This document shows, one piece after another, positions 1-6,661 of a stretch of DNA of 11,801 nucleotides (the stretch's first letter is position 1; each line of letters begins with the position of its first letter). The position numbers were made by a program, and so were the translations under genes. Under the pieces are notes generated by a model that searched no databases, had not been told where the DNA came from, and saw only the letters and a program-made list of their open reading frames with translations. Origin of the DNA: an uncultured Actinomycetes bacterium (lineage in GTDB: Bacteria > Actinomycetota > Actinomycetes > Nanopelagicales > Nanopelagicaceae); assembly GCA_903820565.1 (NCBI GenBank), contig CAIJHZ010000026.1, forward strand, positions 1 through 11,801, in the 5' to 3' direction.

Positions 1-201
1 ACTGCACTCGCCTTCATATTTTTCTTCAAGCTCATGGCTGAAATAGGGCCTGCACGTGGTTCGCTTGTTACCTATTTAAATACGGCAATCGCAGTTGTTC
101 TAGGCGTAATTATTTTGCACGAACCATTAACAGCTGGAATTGTCCTAGGATTACCATTGGTGCTTGTTGGTTCCTACTTAGCTAGTCGCAAAACTGCCTA
201 A
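1..201 (+). CDS. EamA/DMT-family permease, C-terminal fragment
   Basis: This is the last 66 codons of a gene that begins before the window, read in frame from base 1 to a TAA at 199-201. The peptide contains two hydrophobic stretches, roughly residues 2-12 and 28-60. Between them lies a segment with PARGSLVTYLNTAIAV followed by HEPLTAG, which is the pattern of the final two helices of EamA-domain drug/metabolite transporters (Pro-containing loop, then 'GEPLT'-like turn). It ends in a short basic tail (SRKTA). The protein would sit in the inner membrane and probably exports or imports small metabolites; the substrate cannot be read from this part. Its stop overlaps the end of the convergent era gene by 4 bases, so no terminator fits between them. 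Confidence 0.8.
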   Translation, partial: TALAFIFFFKLMAEIGPARGSLVTYLNTAIAVVLGVIILHEPLTAGIVLGLPLVLVGSYLASRKTA

Positions 202-1118
202 GATTTCTCACCAAAGCCTAACTTTGCTAGCAGCTTGGGATCCTTCTGCCACTCCTTTGAAACCTTAATGTGAAGCCCTAGAAAAATCTTGGCGCCTAAA
301 ACACACTCTATATCTGCACGAGCACGGATACCAATTTCCTTCAGACGAACACCTTGATGGCCTAGCAAAATTGCACGCTGTGTGTCACGTTCGACGTGGA
401 TAGTTGCATGAACATCATAAAAGGGGCGAGATCCCTTTTCTTCGCGCTCACCAAATTCATCGATAGTGACAACAATGCTGTGAGGTAACTCTTCGCGCAC
501 ATCTTGTAGCGCTGCTTCACGAATATATTCGCAGATAATCTGATCGATAGCTTGATCACTTGTCGTGCCTTCTGGGTAATACTGTGGCCCAGCAGGTAAA
601 TTCTTTCCAATCAGTTCATTCAGTAAGTCAACTTGATCATGAATCGCAGCAGATACAGGGATAATTTCATCCCATACAAATCCTTCGGCGATTTTCATGA
701 TGCCCAACAATCTGATTGCAAGTTTTTCCTTTGCAATTAAATCTGTCTTAGTGATTACTGCAAACTTTTTAGCACCTGGATGCTTTGCAATTTCCTGTGC
801 AATAAAGGTATCCCCTGCTCCAGAAGTTTCATCAGCAGGAATACACATTATGACGATATCCACTGAATCCATACTTTGATCTACGACTTGATTGAGGCGC
901 TGACCCAGCAAAGTCTTTGGCTTGTGTACGCCGGGGGTGTCCACAAGTACTGCCTGAAAGTTGTTTCCATGAACAATTCCGCGGATCGCTGTGCGCGTGG
1001 TGTTGGGATGGTGTGAAGTAATTGCAATCTTGCTACCCACTAATGCATTAATCAGAGTTGATTTTCCAACGTTTGGGCGGCCAACAATGGCTACAAAGCC
1101 CGAACGGAAATCACTCAT
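198..1118 (-). CDS. era: GTPase Era, 16S rRNA / 30S assembly factor
   Basis: Era is a GTPase that binds the 3' end of 16S rRNA and helps complete the 30S subunit. The 306-residue length is normal for the family. Visible GTPase motifs are the P-loop GRPNVGKS (13-20), the switch I segment with NTTRTAIRG (about 39-47), DTPG (60-63), and TKTD (123-126) where the textbook form is NKxD. The C-terminal KH RNA-binding domain is clear: GHQG (253-256), a basic helix with ARADIE, then LGAKIFLGLHIKVSKEW and the terminal DPKLLAKLGF. The ATG lies 12 bases after the dprA stop, with no strong Shine-Dalgarno sequence, so it is probably read as the last gene of the minus-strand train. In many actinobacteria era sits beside ybeY rather than after dprA, so this placement is slightly unusual (from memory). 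Confidence 0.96.
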   Translation of the reverse strand: MSDFRSGFVAIVGRPNVGKSTLINALVGSKIAITSHHPNTTRTAIRGIVHGNNFQAVLVDTPGVHKPKTLLGQRLNQVVDQSMDSVDIVIMCIPADETSGAGDTFIAQEIAKHPGAKKFAVITKTDLIAKEKLAIRLLGIMKIAEGFVWDEIIPVSAAIHDQVDLLNELIGKNLPAGPQYYPEGTTSDQAIDQIICEYIREAALQDVREELPHSIVVTIDEFGEREEKGSRPFYDVHATIHVERDTQRAILLGHQGVRLKEIGIRARADIECVLGAKIFLGLHIKVSKEWQKDPKLLAKLGFGEKS

Positions 1119-1130
1119 GGGCTTATTCTC

Positions 1131-1991
1131 TCACTGATTAACTCCAACAAACTCCACAGCATCTGCCACAGAGGTGACGATTTCTGCAGCACGTTCGCCT
1201 ATTAATCGATGGCATCCTTCGCTCGTTGGGGAATTAATTGGACCAGGTATCGCCATAACTGGTCGAAAGAGTTCTGCAGCATCACGCGCTGTTCGAAGTG
1301 ATCCACTACGGAAGGCAGCTTCTACAACCAAGGTCGCTTTAGCCAATGCAGCAATTAAGCGATTACGAGTTAGAAACCGGCTGGGCAATGCTTTGTGGCC
1401 TGGCATGAATTCAGTGACTATGGCACCTACTTCGCAAATTTCTGCAAATAGTCGTGCATTTCCGGCCGGATAATTAACATCAATACCTGAAGCGATTACG
1501 GCAACAGTTACGCCCTCTGCGATCAAGGCACCTTTGTGTGCATACGAATCAATTCCGTATGCACCGCCGCTGATAATCCCCCACTCGCGATCAACAAAAC
1601 CTGCAGCAAAGTCCCCCGCAATTTTTGCCCCATAGCTAGTTGGATTTCTGGTACCCACGATTGCTAGAGAAGGAATATGTAGCGCTCCAATGTTTCCTTT
1701 AACAATCAGGGCAATAGGTGGTGCGATTAAGTCATCAACCTGAATGGGCCAGTCGACATCTAAAGGTGTAATAAGGCGAACATGATGCTGCGCAATTCTT
1801 TCTAATACTTGTTCCCCACTGTGGATTCTAAGTTCAGCAATTAGTTTTTCATACTTGATGCTGTCATATCCATTGTTAAGAAGTTTTTCATGAACCCACA
1901 GCGCACTATTGCTATTAATCTCGCGGGACCAGAAAGAGTGTCCGCCTTCGATTGCGTTAAATAGCGCAGCTCTTGCAAGTAATTCAGTCAT
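1131..1991 (-). CDS. dprA: DNA-processing protein DprA
   Basis: DprA binds incoming single-stranded DNA during natural transformation and loads RecA. The Rossmann-like core is complete: AIVGTRNPTSYG (110-121), SGGAYGID (141-148, the usual SGxAxGID signature), VAVIASGIDVNYPAGN (163-178), then RNRLIAAL (209-216), RSGSL (228-232) and GPINSPTSEG (250-259). At 286 residues it is short: the protein stops soon after the Rossmann fold, and I see no C-terminal winged-helix domain. The first 90 or so residues are a poorly conserved helical lead-in. The start ATG overlaps the yifB stop in an ATGA, which implies translational coupling. Neighbouring comM/yifB supports a recombination role. Whether the cell is truly competent cannot be told from this window. 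Confidence 0.95.
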   Translation of the reverse strand: MTELLARAALFNAIEGGHSFWSREINSNSALWVHEKLLNNGYDSIKYEKLIAELRIHSGEQVLERIAQHHVRLITPLDVDWPIQVDDLIAPPIALIVKGNIGALHIPSLAIVGTRNPTSYGAKIAGDFAAGFVDREWGIISGGAYGIDSYAHKGALIAEGVTVAVIASGIDVNYPAGNARLFAEICEVGAIVTEFMPGHKALPSRFLTRNRLIAALAKATLVVEAAFRSGSLRTARDAAELFRPVMAIPGPINSPTSEGCHRLIGERAAEIVTSVADAVEFVGVNQ

Positions 1992-3508
1992 GCTTCGATT
2001 TTTCCGCGCATAGTATGGGCAGCAACAACATCATTCATTGTTGGCAATGTATTGCCATGTAGATCAGCAAAACTCCATGCTGTACGAATAATCTTGTGAA
2101 GTCCACGAGCGGTAATGTGTTCGCGATCTAGTTCGTCATGCAGAAAGTTCATAGCAACGCGTTCTGGTTGAAATTCAGTGCGAAGTGCTCGCGCTGGAAT
2201 CTGTGAGTTAAGCGACCAGCCCATACCTGCAAAACGTTGGGCCGCAACTGCACGGGCGGCAATTACTCGATCTCGAATAACCGCACTACTTTCTCCCAGC
2301 TGCGTCTTTGCCATATCTACCCGACCAACCGGTTCCACTTGTACTCGCAAATCAATACGATCCATTAATGGTCCAGATAATTTCCCAAGATACCTACGCA
2401 CTTGCTGGGATGTGCAGGTGCAGTTGAGACCTCGACCAGTGAACTTTCCGCACGGACAGGGATTTGCCGCTAGAACCAAGAGAAAGTGTGCGGGAAAAGT
2501 TACATTGCCTATGCTGCGCGCGATTGTGATCGTGCCTGACTCCAATGGTTGACGTAATGAGTCGAGAACTCCTGGTCCACATTCAGGAGCCTCATCAATA
2601 AAGAGAACACCGAAGTGCGCCAAGGAACATGCTCCGGGTTTAATTGCGTGCGATCCCCCACCAACCATTGCTACTCGAGTTGTGGTGTGATGTGGCGAAA
2701 CGATAGGTGCCAGTAATGACAGAGGTGAGCGCTGCATGAGTGTTCCGGCAATTGAATGAACCGCCGTAACTTCAAGGGCTTGGGCAATAGATAGCGCTGG
2801 CATAATCGTAGGAATTCTTTCGGCAATCATTGTTTTTCCCGCACCTGGTGGACCTATCAACATAATGTGATGCCCACCAACTGCTGCAATTTCAGCAGCT
2901 AATCGTGCAGCAGGTTGGCCCGCAACATCTGCAAAATCTAAGCGACTATCGCTGTGTTCCCATTGCAAATCAAACTCTTGCTCCTCCTGTCTTTCACCTG
3001 TGCGTAGCCAGCGCAAAACTTGTTTCAGATGATGCATCGGAACTATGTCCATACCTTGCATTAACTGCGCTTCTCTTAAATTATCAGCTGGCACAACTGC
3101 AGTAGTCACGCCAGCTTTAAATGCTGCAATTAAAGCTGGCAGTACTCCACGCACTGACCTGATACGTCCATCTAAAGAAAGCTCACCAAGAAAATCCATG
3201 TCAGCAATCTTTTCCGCTGGCACCGTTTCATGGGCGGAAAGCAACGATATGCAAATTGCTAAATCAAAGCTGGATCCACTTTTTGGAAGCCAAGCAGGTG
3301 ATAAAGAAACGGTAACCTTTCGATTCGGCCATACTTCACCGCAGTTAACAATCGCACTTCGTACTCGATCTCGGGACTCAGATAAAGCAGCATCAGGTAA
3401 TCCCAGTAATGCGTAACCAGGCAATCCATCTGCAATATCAACTTCGACCCCAACAACATGGCCATCTAGGCCCAGTAATGCAACGGATTGTGTTTGTGCC
3501 AAGCTCAT
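1988..3508 (-). CDS. comM: YifB/ComM family Mg-chelatase-like AAA+ ATPase
   Basis: This is a 506-residue AAA+ protein of the YifB/ComM family, whose characterised member is a branch-migration helicase in natural transformation. The N-terminal third is the Lon-protease-like domain with the PKSGSSFDLAI segment (75-85). The ATPase domain has Walker A GPPGAGKT (219-226) and Walker B VLFIDEA (301-307). The NPCPCG motif (349-354), typical of the family, is present, followed by CTCT, so a cysteine cluster is visible. The C-terminal Mg-chelatase-like part contains the ARAVAAQRF segment and ARGLHKIIRTAWSFADL. Its start overlaps the yraN stop (ATGA) and its stop overlaps the dprA start (ATGA), so three genes appear coupled. 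The family assignment is firm; the helicase activity is transferred from ComM of transformable bacteria. Confidence 0.95.
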   Translation of the reverse strand: MSLAQTQSVALLGLDGHVVGVEVDIADGLPGYALLGLPDAALSESRDRVRSAIVNCGEVWPNRKVTVSLSPAWLPKSGSSFDLAICISLLSAHETVPAEKIADMDFLGELSLDGRIRSVRGVLPALIAAFKAGVTTAVVPADNLREAQLMQGMDIVPMHHLKQVLRWLRTGERQEEQEFDLQWEHSDSRLDFADVAGQPAARLAAEIAAVGGHHIMLIGPPGAGKTMIAERIPTIMPALSIAQALEVTAVHSIAGTLMQRSPLSLLAPIVSPHHTTTRVAMVGGGSHAIKPGACSLAHFGVLFIDEAPECGPGVLDSLRQPLESGTITIARSIGNVTFPAHFLLVLAANPCPCGKFTGRGLNCTCTSQQVRRYLGKLSGPLMDRIDLRVQVEPVGRVDMAKTQLGESSAVIRDRVIAARAVAAQRFAGMGWSLNSQIPARALRTEFQPERVAMNFLHDELDREHITARGLHKIIRTAWSFADLHGNTLPTMNDVVAAHTMRGKIEA

Positions 3509-3870
3509 AACAAGTTGGCTCGATATTCAATTGATGGTGTTCCATCTACTGCAATCATTACCGCCGCTACATCTATTTGATACTCACAGCCAAGACAGCC
3601 ATGAGTTGCAAGCCACGCTAGTGCTAAGCGATGCATACGGTGGGCTTTGTCCCGGTTGATTGCCTCAAACGGTGATCCGAAGGCCACAGAGCTTCGGGTT
3701 TTAACTTCGATAAATGAAAATACACCTGATGAATTCAACGCAATGATGTCTATTTCACCTTCGCGGATCCGCCAATTACGTTCGATTACTTCTATGTTTT
3801 TCCTAATAAGAAAGTCAGTTACCACTTGTTCACCGAAAGCGCCGATTTGTTGTTTATTTTTTGTGTGCAT
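3505..3870 (-). CDS. yraN: YraN family (UPF0102) endonuclease-like protein
   Basis: This small protein of 121 residues belongs to the UPF0102/YraN family, which has the restriction-endonuclease-like fold. The signature residues are present: GAFGEQVV near the N terminus (10-17), NWRIREGEIDIIA (32-44) holding Glu39 and Asp41, and FIEVKTRSS (53-61) with the E-x-K pair Glu55/Lys57. These form the expected metal-binding nuclease site. The cellular role is not established; it is commonly found between rnhB and yifB, as here, hinting at a DNA repair or recombination function. The ATG follows a 48-base spacer after rnhB without a convincing ribosome binding site. The end overlaps the yifB start by four bases. 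Confidence 0.93.
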   Translation of the reverse strand: MHTKNKQQIGAFGEQVVTDFLIRKNIEVIERNWRIREGEIDIIALNSSGVFSFIEVKTRSSVAFGSPFEAINRDKAHRMHRLALAWLATHGCLGCEYQIDVAAVMIAVDGTPSIEYRANLL

Positions 3871-3918
3871 GGTGAGGCACGATAAATACCCCCACCGATG
3901 CTTTAGGACACCGCAGCT

Positions 3919-4527
3919 TTACTTGTGGATGAGCGCTGCAATGTTGGCAAATGAGGTGCGGTGTTCTGCGCACGGCCCATGTTCATTAAGCGCTTTAGTG
4001 TGGGCGGCGGTGATATATCCCTTATGCCCAGCAAATCCATATAGTGGAAAATCTTTATCTAGCTCTCTCATAATGCGGTCACGTGTCACTTTTGCAATTA
4101 CAGATGCTGCGCTAATCGAAACTACAACTTGATCGCCTTTCCAGACCGCCAAATTGGGAACACCTAAACCCTCAATCGCATATCCATCAGTCAAGACATA
4201 GGCAGGCTCAATGCTTAATCCTTGAACCGCTCTACGCATTCCGTCAAGATTTGCCGCATGGACACCACGTGAATCAACTTCAGATGCAGGAACAATTACT
4301 ACGCTGATTGATGCTGCGATGCCTTGAATTAATTCAAAAACTGCGTCTCGTTTGTTTTCAGAAATCTCTTTAGAATCACGAACAACCGCTAATTCAGGAG
4401 CGAATGGGTCATGTAATACAACTGAGGCGATTACTAGTGGACCTGCGCAGGCTCCGCGCCCAGCTTCATCTACACCTGCAATCGGTGAAATTCCTGCATT
4501 CGATAATAACTGCTCTATAACCTTCAT
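3919..4527 (-). CDS. rnhB: Ribonuclease HII
   Basis: RNase HII cleaves RNA in RNA-DNA hybrids and starts removal of ribonucleotides misincorporated in DNA. The 202-residue protein has the diagnostic GVDEAGRGACAGPLV segment (18-32) with catalytic Asp20 and Glu21 and the GRG substrate-recognition motif (23-25). Asp114 (in LTDGYA) and Asp132 (in KGDQ) complete the D-E-D-D metal site, with the 18-residue spacing expected from the E. coli enzyme. SAASVIAKVTRDR and the C-terminal YGFAGHKGY...HGPCAEHRTSF block are also typical. The ATG is four bases past the lepB stop, with only a weak ribosome binding site, so it probably depends on read-through translation from lepB. Known actinobacterial order places it right after lepB, as here. 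Confidence 0.96.
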   Translation of the reverse strand: MKVIEQLLSNAGISPIAGVDEAGRGACAGPLVIASVVLHDPFAPELAVVRDSKEISENKRDAVFELIQGIAASISVVIVPASEVDSRGVHAANLDGMRRAVQGLSIEPAYVLTDGYAIEGLGVPNLAVWKGDQVVVSISAASVIAKVTRDRIMRELDKDFPLYGFAGHKGYITAAHTKALNEHGPCAEHRTSFANIAALIHK

Positions 4528-4531
4528 GAGG

Positions 4532-5188
4532 TTACTTATTTAATACATCAACTTTGGGAATATACGTGATGTTTTTAAATGGCCAGATGACTGCAACTAC
4601 GCGGCCAGTAACTTTTGAAACAGGTACGAAGCCTTTATTGATGTCCTCTTGGTGATATCGCGAATCCGCACTCGCACCACGGTGATCACCCATCACCCAG
4701 ATTTTTCCTTCAGGAACAATCACATCAAAATTCATTTCTGACGGCTTATTGCCCGCATAAATGTATGGCTCTGTCACGGGAATGTCATTGATGATTAGGT
4801 TGTTATCAACAGTGCAACACACTATGTGGTCGCCTGCAACACCTATAACGCGCTTGACTAAATACTGCTTTGCAGGGTTTGGAAGAACGCCAACTGACAC
4901 TAGAGCGCTTTTTGCCTTTGCAAGGTACTTGTTGGTCCCGTACTCAACGATTTCTGGTAACCAATTATCTGGATCCCGGAAGACAACAACATCACCGCGG
5001 TTTATCGAGTTTGAAATAAATGGAATCTTATTAACCGCTACACGATCTTTAATCTGCAAGGTATTTTCCATTGATCCAGATGGGATATAGAAAAACTGCA
5101 CTAAAAATGTTTTAATGAATAACGAGGCAACGAGTGCGACTATTACAAGAAATGGGAGCTCCTTTAGGAGCGATCCCTTATTGCGCAT
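4532..5188 (-). CDS. lepB: Signal peptidase I (LepB)
   Basis: Type I signal peptidase removes signal peptides from exported proteins on the outer face of the membrane. Using the ATG at 5188, the protein has 218 residues: a short basic N terminus, one membrane helix (about 11-32), then box B IPSGSM with the catalytic serine (Ser39). The general-base lysine is in LVKRVIGVAGDH (Lys112), and box E GDHRGASADSRY follows. The frame is open back to an ATG at 5290, giving 252 residues. Those extra 34 residues lie inside the 3' part of rplS and read as Leu/Lys/Gln-rich low-complexity sequence, so I treat them as an out-of-frame shadow. The chosen start is 7 bases after the rplS stop and has no clear Shine-Dalgarno sequence. 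Residues 35-218 of the long form match the family well. Confidence 0.93.
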   Translation of the reverse strand: MRNKGSLLKELPFLVIVALVASLFIKTFLVQFFYIPSGSMENTLQIKDRVAVNKIPFISNSINRGDVVVFRDPDNWLPEIVEYGTNKYLAKAKSALVSVGVLPNPAKQYLVKRVIGVAGDHIVCCTVDNNLIINDIPVTEPYIYAGNKPSEMNFDVIVPEGKIWVMGDHRGASADSRYHQEDINKGFVPVSKVTGRVVAVIWPFKNITYIPKVDVLNK

Positions 5189-5195
5189 TGAGAAG

Positions 5196-5756
5196 TTATT
5201 CAGATTTTGGAGCATCTTCAGTTGCTTCTTCAGCAACTGCTTCAACCACAACGTCTGTTTCAGAAACAACTTCTGCAGTTGTAGCTTCAACTAGAACCTC
5301 TTCCACGGCAACCGCTTCAACAACTGGTGCTTCAGCAACAGCCTCAACCACTGGTTCTTGGATCACAACTGGTTCTGGAGTAGAAAGAATTCCATCGCCG
5401 TAGCCTTCAACGCCATCGCGCTTTTCGCGAATCTTTGCAGCCTTACCGCGTAGGTCACGTAGGTAGTACAGCTTGGCGCGACGTACTTCGCCCTTCTTTA
5501 CTAACTCGATCTTTTCAATAACTGGAGTGTGTACTGGGAAAGTACGTTCAACACCAACACCGTAAGAAACCTTACGAATTGTGAAAGTTTCGCGAACGCC
5601 ATCACCTTGACGACGGATTACGATTCCCTGGAAAACCTGAAGACGGCTCTTGCTACCTTCGATAACACGAACATGGACCTTGAGCTCATCGCCAGCGCGG
5701 AACTGTGGGATGTCTTTGCGCAGGGATACTGCATCTACGGCGTCAAGAATGTTCAT
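5196..5756 (-). CDS. rplS: 50S ribosomal protein bL19 with long acidic C-terminal tail
   Basis: bL19 lies at the 30S-50S interface of the ribosome. Residues 1-113 match the whole conventional protein: DIPQFRAGDELKVHVRV (15-31), FQGIVIRRQGDGVRETFTIRK (42-62, family core), SYGVGVERTFPVH (64-76), and the end RRAKLYYLRDLRGKAAKIREKR. Ordinary bL19 stops near 115 residues, but here reading continues for 73 more. By my count this tail has 20 Asp/Glu, one Lys and no Arg, and is mostly Val, Ala and Glu with repeated VVEAVA blocks (138-142, 145-150, 170-175 approximately). The tail is in frame with no stop, so it is a real extension unless the sequence has an error. An AAAGGA ribosome binding site precedes the ATG. 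lepB follows 7 bases after the stop. Confidence 0.95.
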   Translation of the reverse strand: MNILDAVDAVSLRKDIPQFRAGDELKVHVRVIEGSKSRLQVFQGIVIRRQGDGVRETFTIRKVSYGVGVERTFPVHTPVIEKIELVKKGEVRRAKLYYLRDLRGKAAKIREKRDGVEGYGDGILSTPEPVVIQEPVVEAVAEAPVVEAVAVEEVLVEATTAEVVSETDVVVEAVAEEATEDAPKSE

Positions 5757-5763
5757 ATTCGGA

Positions 5764-5769
5764 TCCTTT
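5764..5769 (-). promoter_or_regulatory. Ribosome binding site of rplS
   Basis: On the minus strand this reads AAAGGA, 7 bases before the rplS ATG at 5756. It is the clearest Shine-Dalgarno sequence in the window, in keeping with high expression of a ribosomal protein, and it confirms the chosen start. Confidence 0.75.
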
Positions 5770-5784
5770 TGTCATTTCTATTAA

Positions 5785-5803
5785 GCACACGCTTTGGCGG
5801 TGC
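5785..5803 (-). promoter_or_regulatory. Hairpin in the rplS 5' leader
   Basis: On the minus strand, GCACCGC (5803-5797) pairs with GCG-T-GTGC (5792-5785 with one bulged T) around a CAAA loop. This gives a 7-pair stem, one bulge and a tetraloop, ending about 15 bases before the AAAGGA site. There is no following T-run, so it does not look like a terminator. It could be a site for bL19 feedback or a stabilising 5' structure; neither is shown by this sequence alone. Confidence 0.4.
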
Positions 5804-5812
5804 AGACTGCGT

Positions 5813-5832
5813 ATTGTGCCACAGAGGGTGGC
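5813..5832 (-). promoter_or_regulatory. Possible rplS promoter -10 with adjoining inverted repeat
   Basis: The minus strand reads CACAAT at 5818-5813, four of six matches to TATAAT, which would give a transcript start near 5806 and a leader of about 50 bases. Directly upstream is a perfect 5-base inverted repeat, GCCAC-CCTCT-GTGGC (5832-5818), sharing one base with the -10. No good -35 sits 16-19 bases upstream (a TTGACC at about 5851-5846 is too far, with a 27-base gap). The repeat may be an operator or just a hairpin in read-through RNA from the upstream gene. Confidence 0.3.
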
Positions 5833-5862
5833 CTGAGCGTAAATCGGTCAAGAGGGGCTAGA

Positions 5863-6627
5863 TCACTCAGGAATGGCAGCGTTGAGCGCGGCAAAAAGGT
5901 GCGGTCCAGCTGCAACGGTCAGGTTTAGGCCATGCCACGGGCGGGTGGTCACCGTTGCCCCCGCTTCGCGGGCAATCAATTCGGCGGCGGCTAGATCCCA
6001 TTCATGCAGCCCAGTTTCAAAATAGCCATCGACCATGCCCGTTGCTACATGACATATATCTGCAGCTGCCGAACCAATACGTCGAAGATCACGGATTTGT
6101 GGCAACAACACAGTAACAATCTTCAACTGCTCAATTCGATCCTTAACATCGTAGGCAAAGCCTGAGGACAACAGCGCGCGATTTAGTTCGATGGGGTCAT
6201 TACATGAAATATTCACATCATTGAGAAATGCTCCCCCGCCTTTTACCGCATGCCATGTTGCATTAACTGATGGTGAATGAACAACCCCAACCAAGGTTCC
6301 GCTTTCATCTTTTACTGCAATGCTAATTGCCCAGCCAGGTAGACCGTAAAAATAATTAACAGTGCCATCGACTGGATCAATTACCCACGTGACACCGCTC
6401 TTGCTTTCACGCGATGCGCCTTCTTCGCCAATAATTCCATCGTCTGGTCGAGCTGCCACAATACTTTCGACAATTAACTTTTCAGATGCAGTGTCCATCT
6501 GTGTTGCGATATCGATGGCGGTTGACTTGACTGTTAAATCCCATGATGCGGGCCGATCTACTAAAAGTTCACCTGCCTGCCGTGCAATTTTTAGAGCAAG
6601 TTCAAGCAGTTGCTGCGTATCAGTCAT
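5863..6627 (-). CDS. Inositol monophosphatase family protein (SuhB/IMPase-like)
   Basis: This 254-residue Mg-dependent sugar-phosphate phosphatase has all family metal ligands: GEEG (67-70), WVIDPVDGTVNY (81-92, Asp84 and Asp87) and HEWDLAAAELI (209-218, Asp211). RRIGSAAADICHVATGMVDGY (182-202) is the usual segment preceding the last ligand. Likely substrates are inositol 1-phosphate or a related sugar phosphate. Some actinobacterial paralogues are histidinol-phosphatases (HisN) or fructose-1,6-bisphosphatases, which cannot be told apart by eye. It runs on the same strand as rplS, 106 bases upstream, but the intervening leader has its own regulatory signals. Its ATG is preceded by TAGACT after a 6-base gap, which suggests a leaderless transcript. 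It diverges from the MFS gene. Confidence 0.9.
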   Translation of the reverse strand: MTDTQQLLELALKIARQAGELLVDRPASWDLTVKSTAIDIATQMDTASEKLIVESIVAARPDDGIIGEEGASRESKSGVTWVIDPVDGTVNYFYGLPGWAISIAVKDESGTLVGVVHSPSVNATWHAVKGGGAFLNDVNISCNDPIELNRALLSSGFAYDVKDRIEQLKIVTVLLPQIRDLRRIGSAAADICHVATGMVDGYFETGLHEWDLAAAELIAREAGATVTTRPWHGLNLTVAAGPHLFAALNAAIPE

Positions 6628-6633
6628 GGAAGC

Positions 6634-6654
6634 AGTCTAACTGCGAGATAGACT
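6634..6654. promoter_or_regulatory. Divergent overlapping promoter pair / inverted repeat
   Basis: The spacer holds AGTCTA-N9-TAGACT. On the minus strand TAGACT (6639-6634) ends 6 bases before the phosphatase ATG; on the plus strand TAGACT (6649-6654) ends 7 bases before the transporter ATG. Each fits the actinobacterial -10 form TANNNT at the distance expected when transcription starts at the A of the start codon (leaderless mRNA). Neither gene has a ribosome binding site, which agrees. No -35 consensus is visible on either side. The two polymerase footprints would overlap, so the genes may compete. The same symmetry could alternatively be a repressor operator. Confidence 0.5.
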
Positions 6655-6661
6655 CTTTCCT

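Noticed and set aside
2178..2552. 124-codon open frame on the plus strand
   Set aside because: It lies wholly opposite yifB, whose ATPase motifs are unmistakable. The antisense peptide is Arg/Ser-rich with no recognisable domain.
3647..4132. 161-codon open frame on the plus strand
   Set aside because: It runs antisense across yraN, the spacer and rnhB, all with clear motifs, and has no ribosome binding site or family match.
5218..5400. Tandem-repeat-like DNA in the rplS tail as a CRISPR or satellite repeat
   Set aside because: The repetition follows Val/Glu/Ala codons in one frame with imperfect units and no fixed spacer, so it is protein low complexity, not a repeat array.
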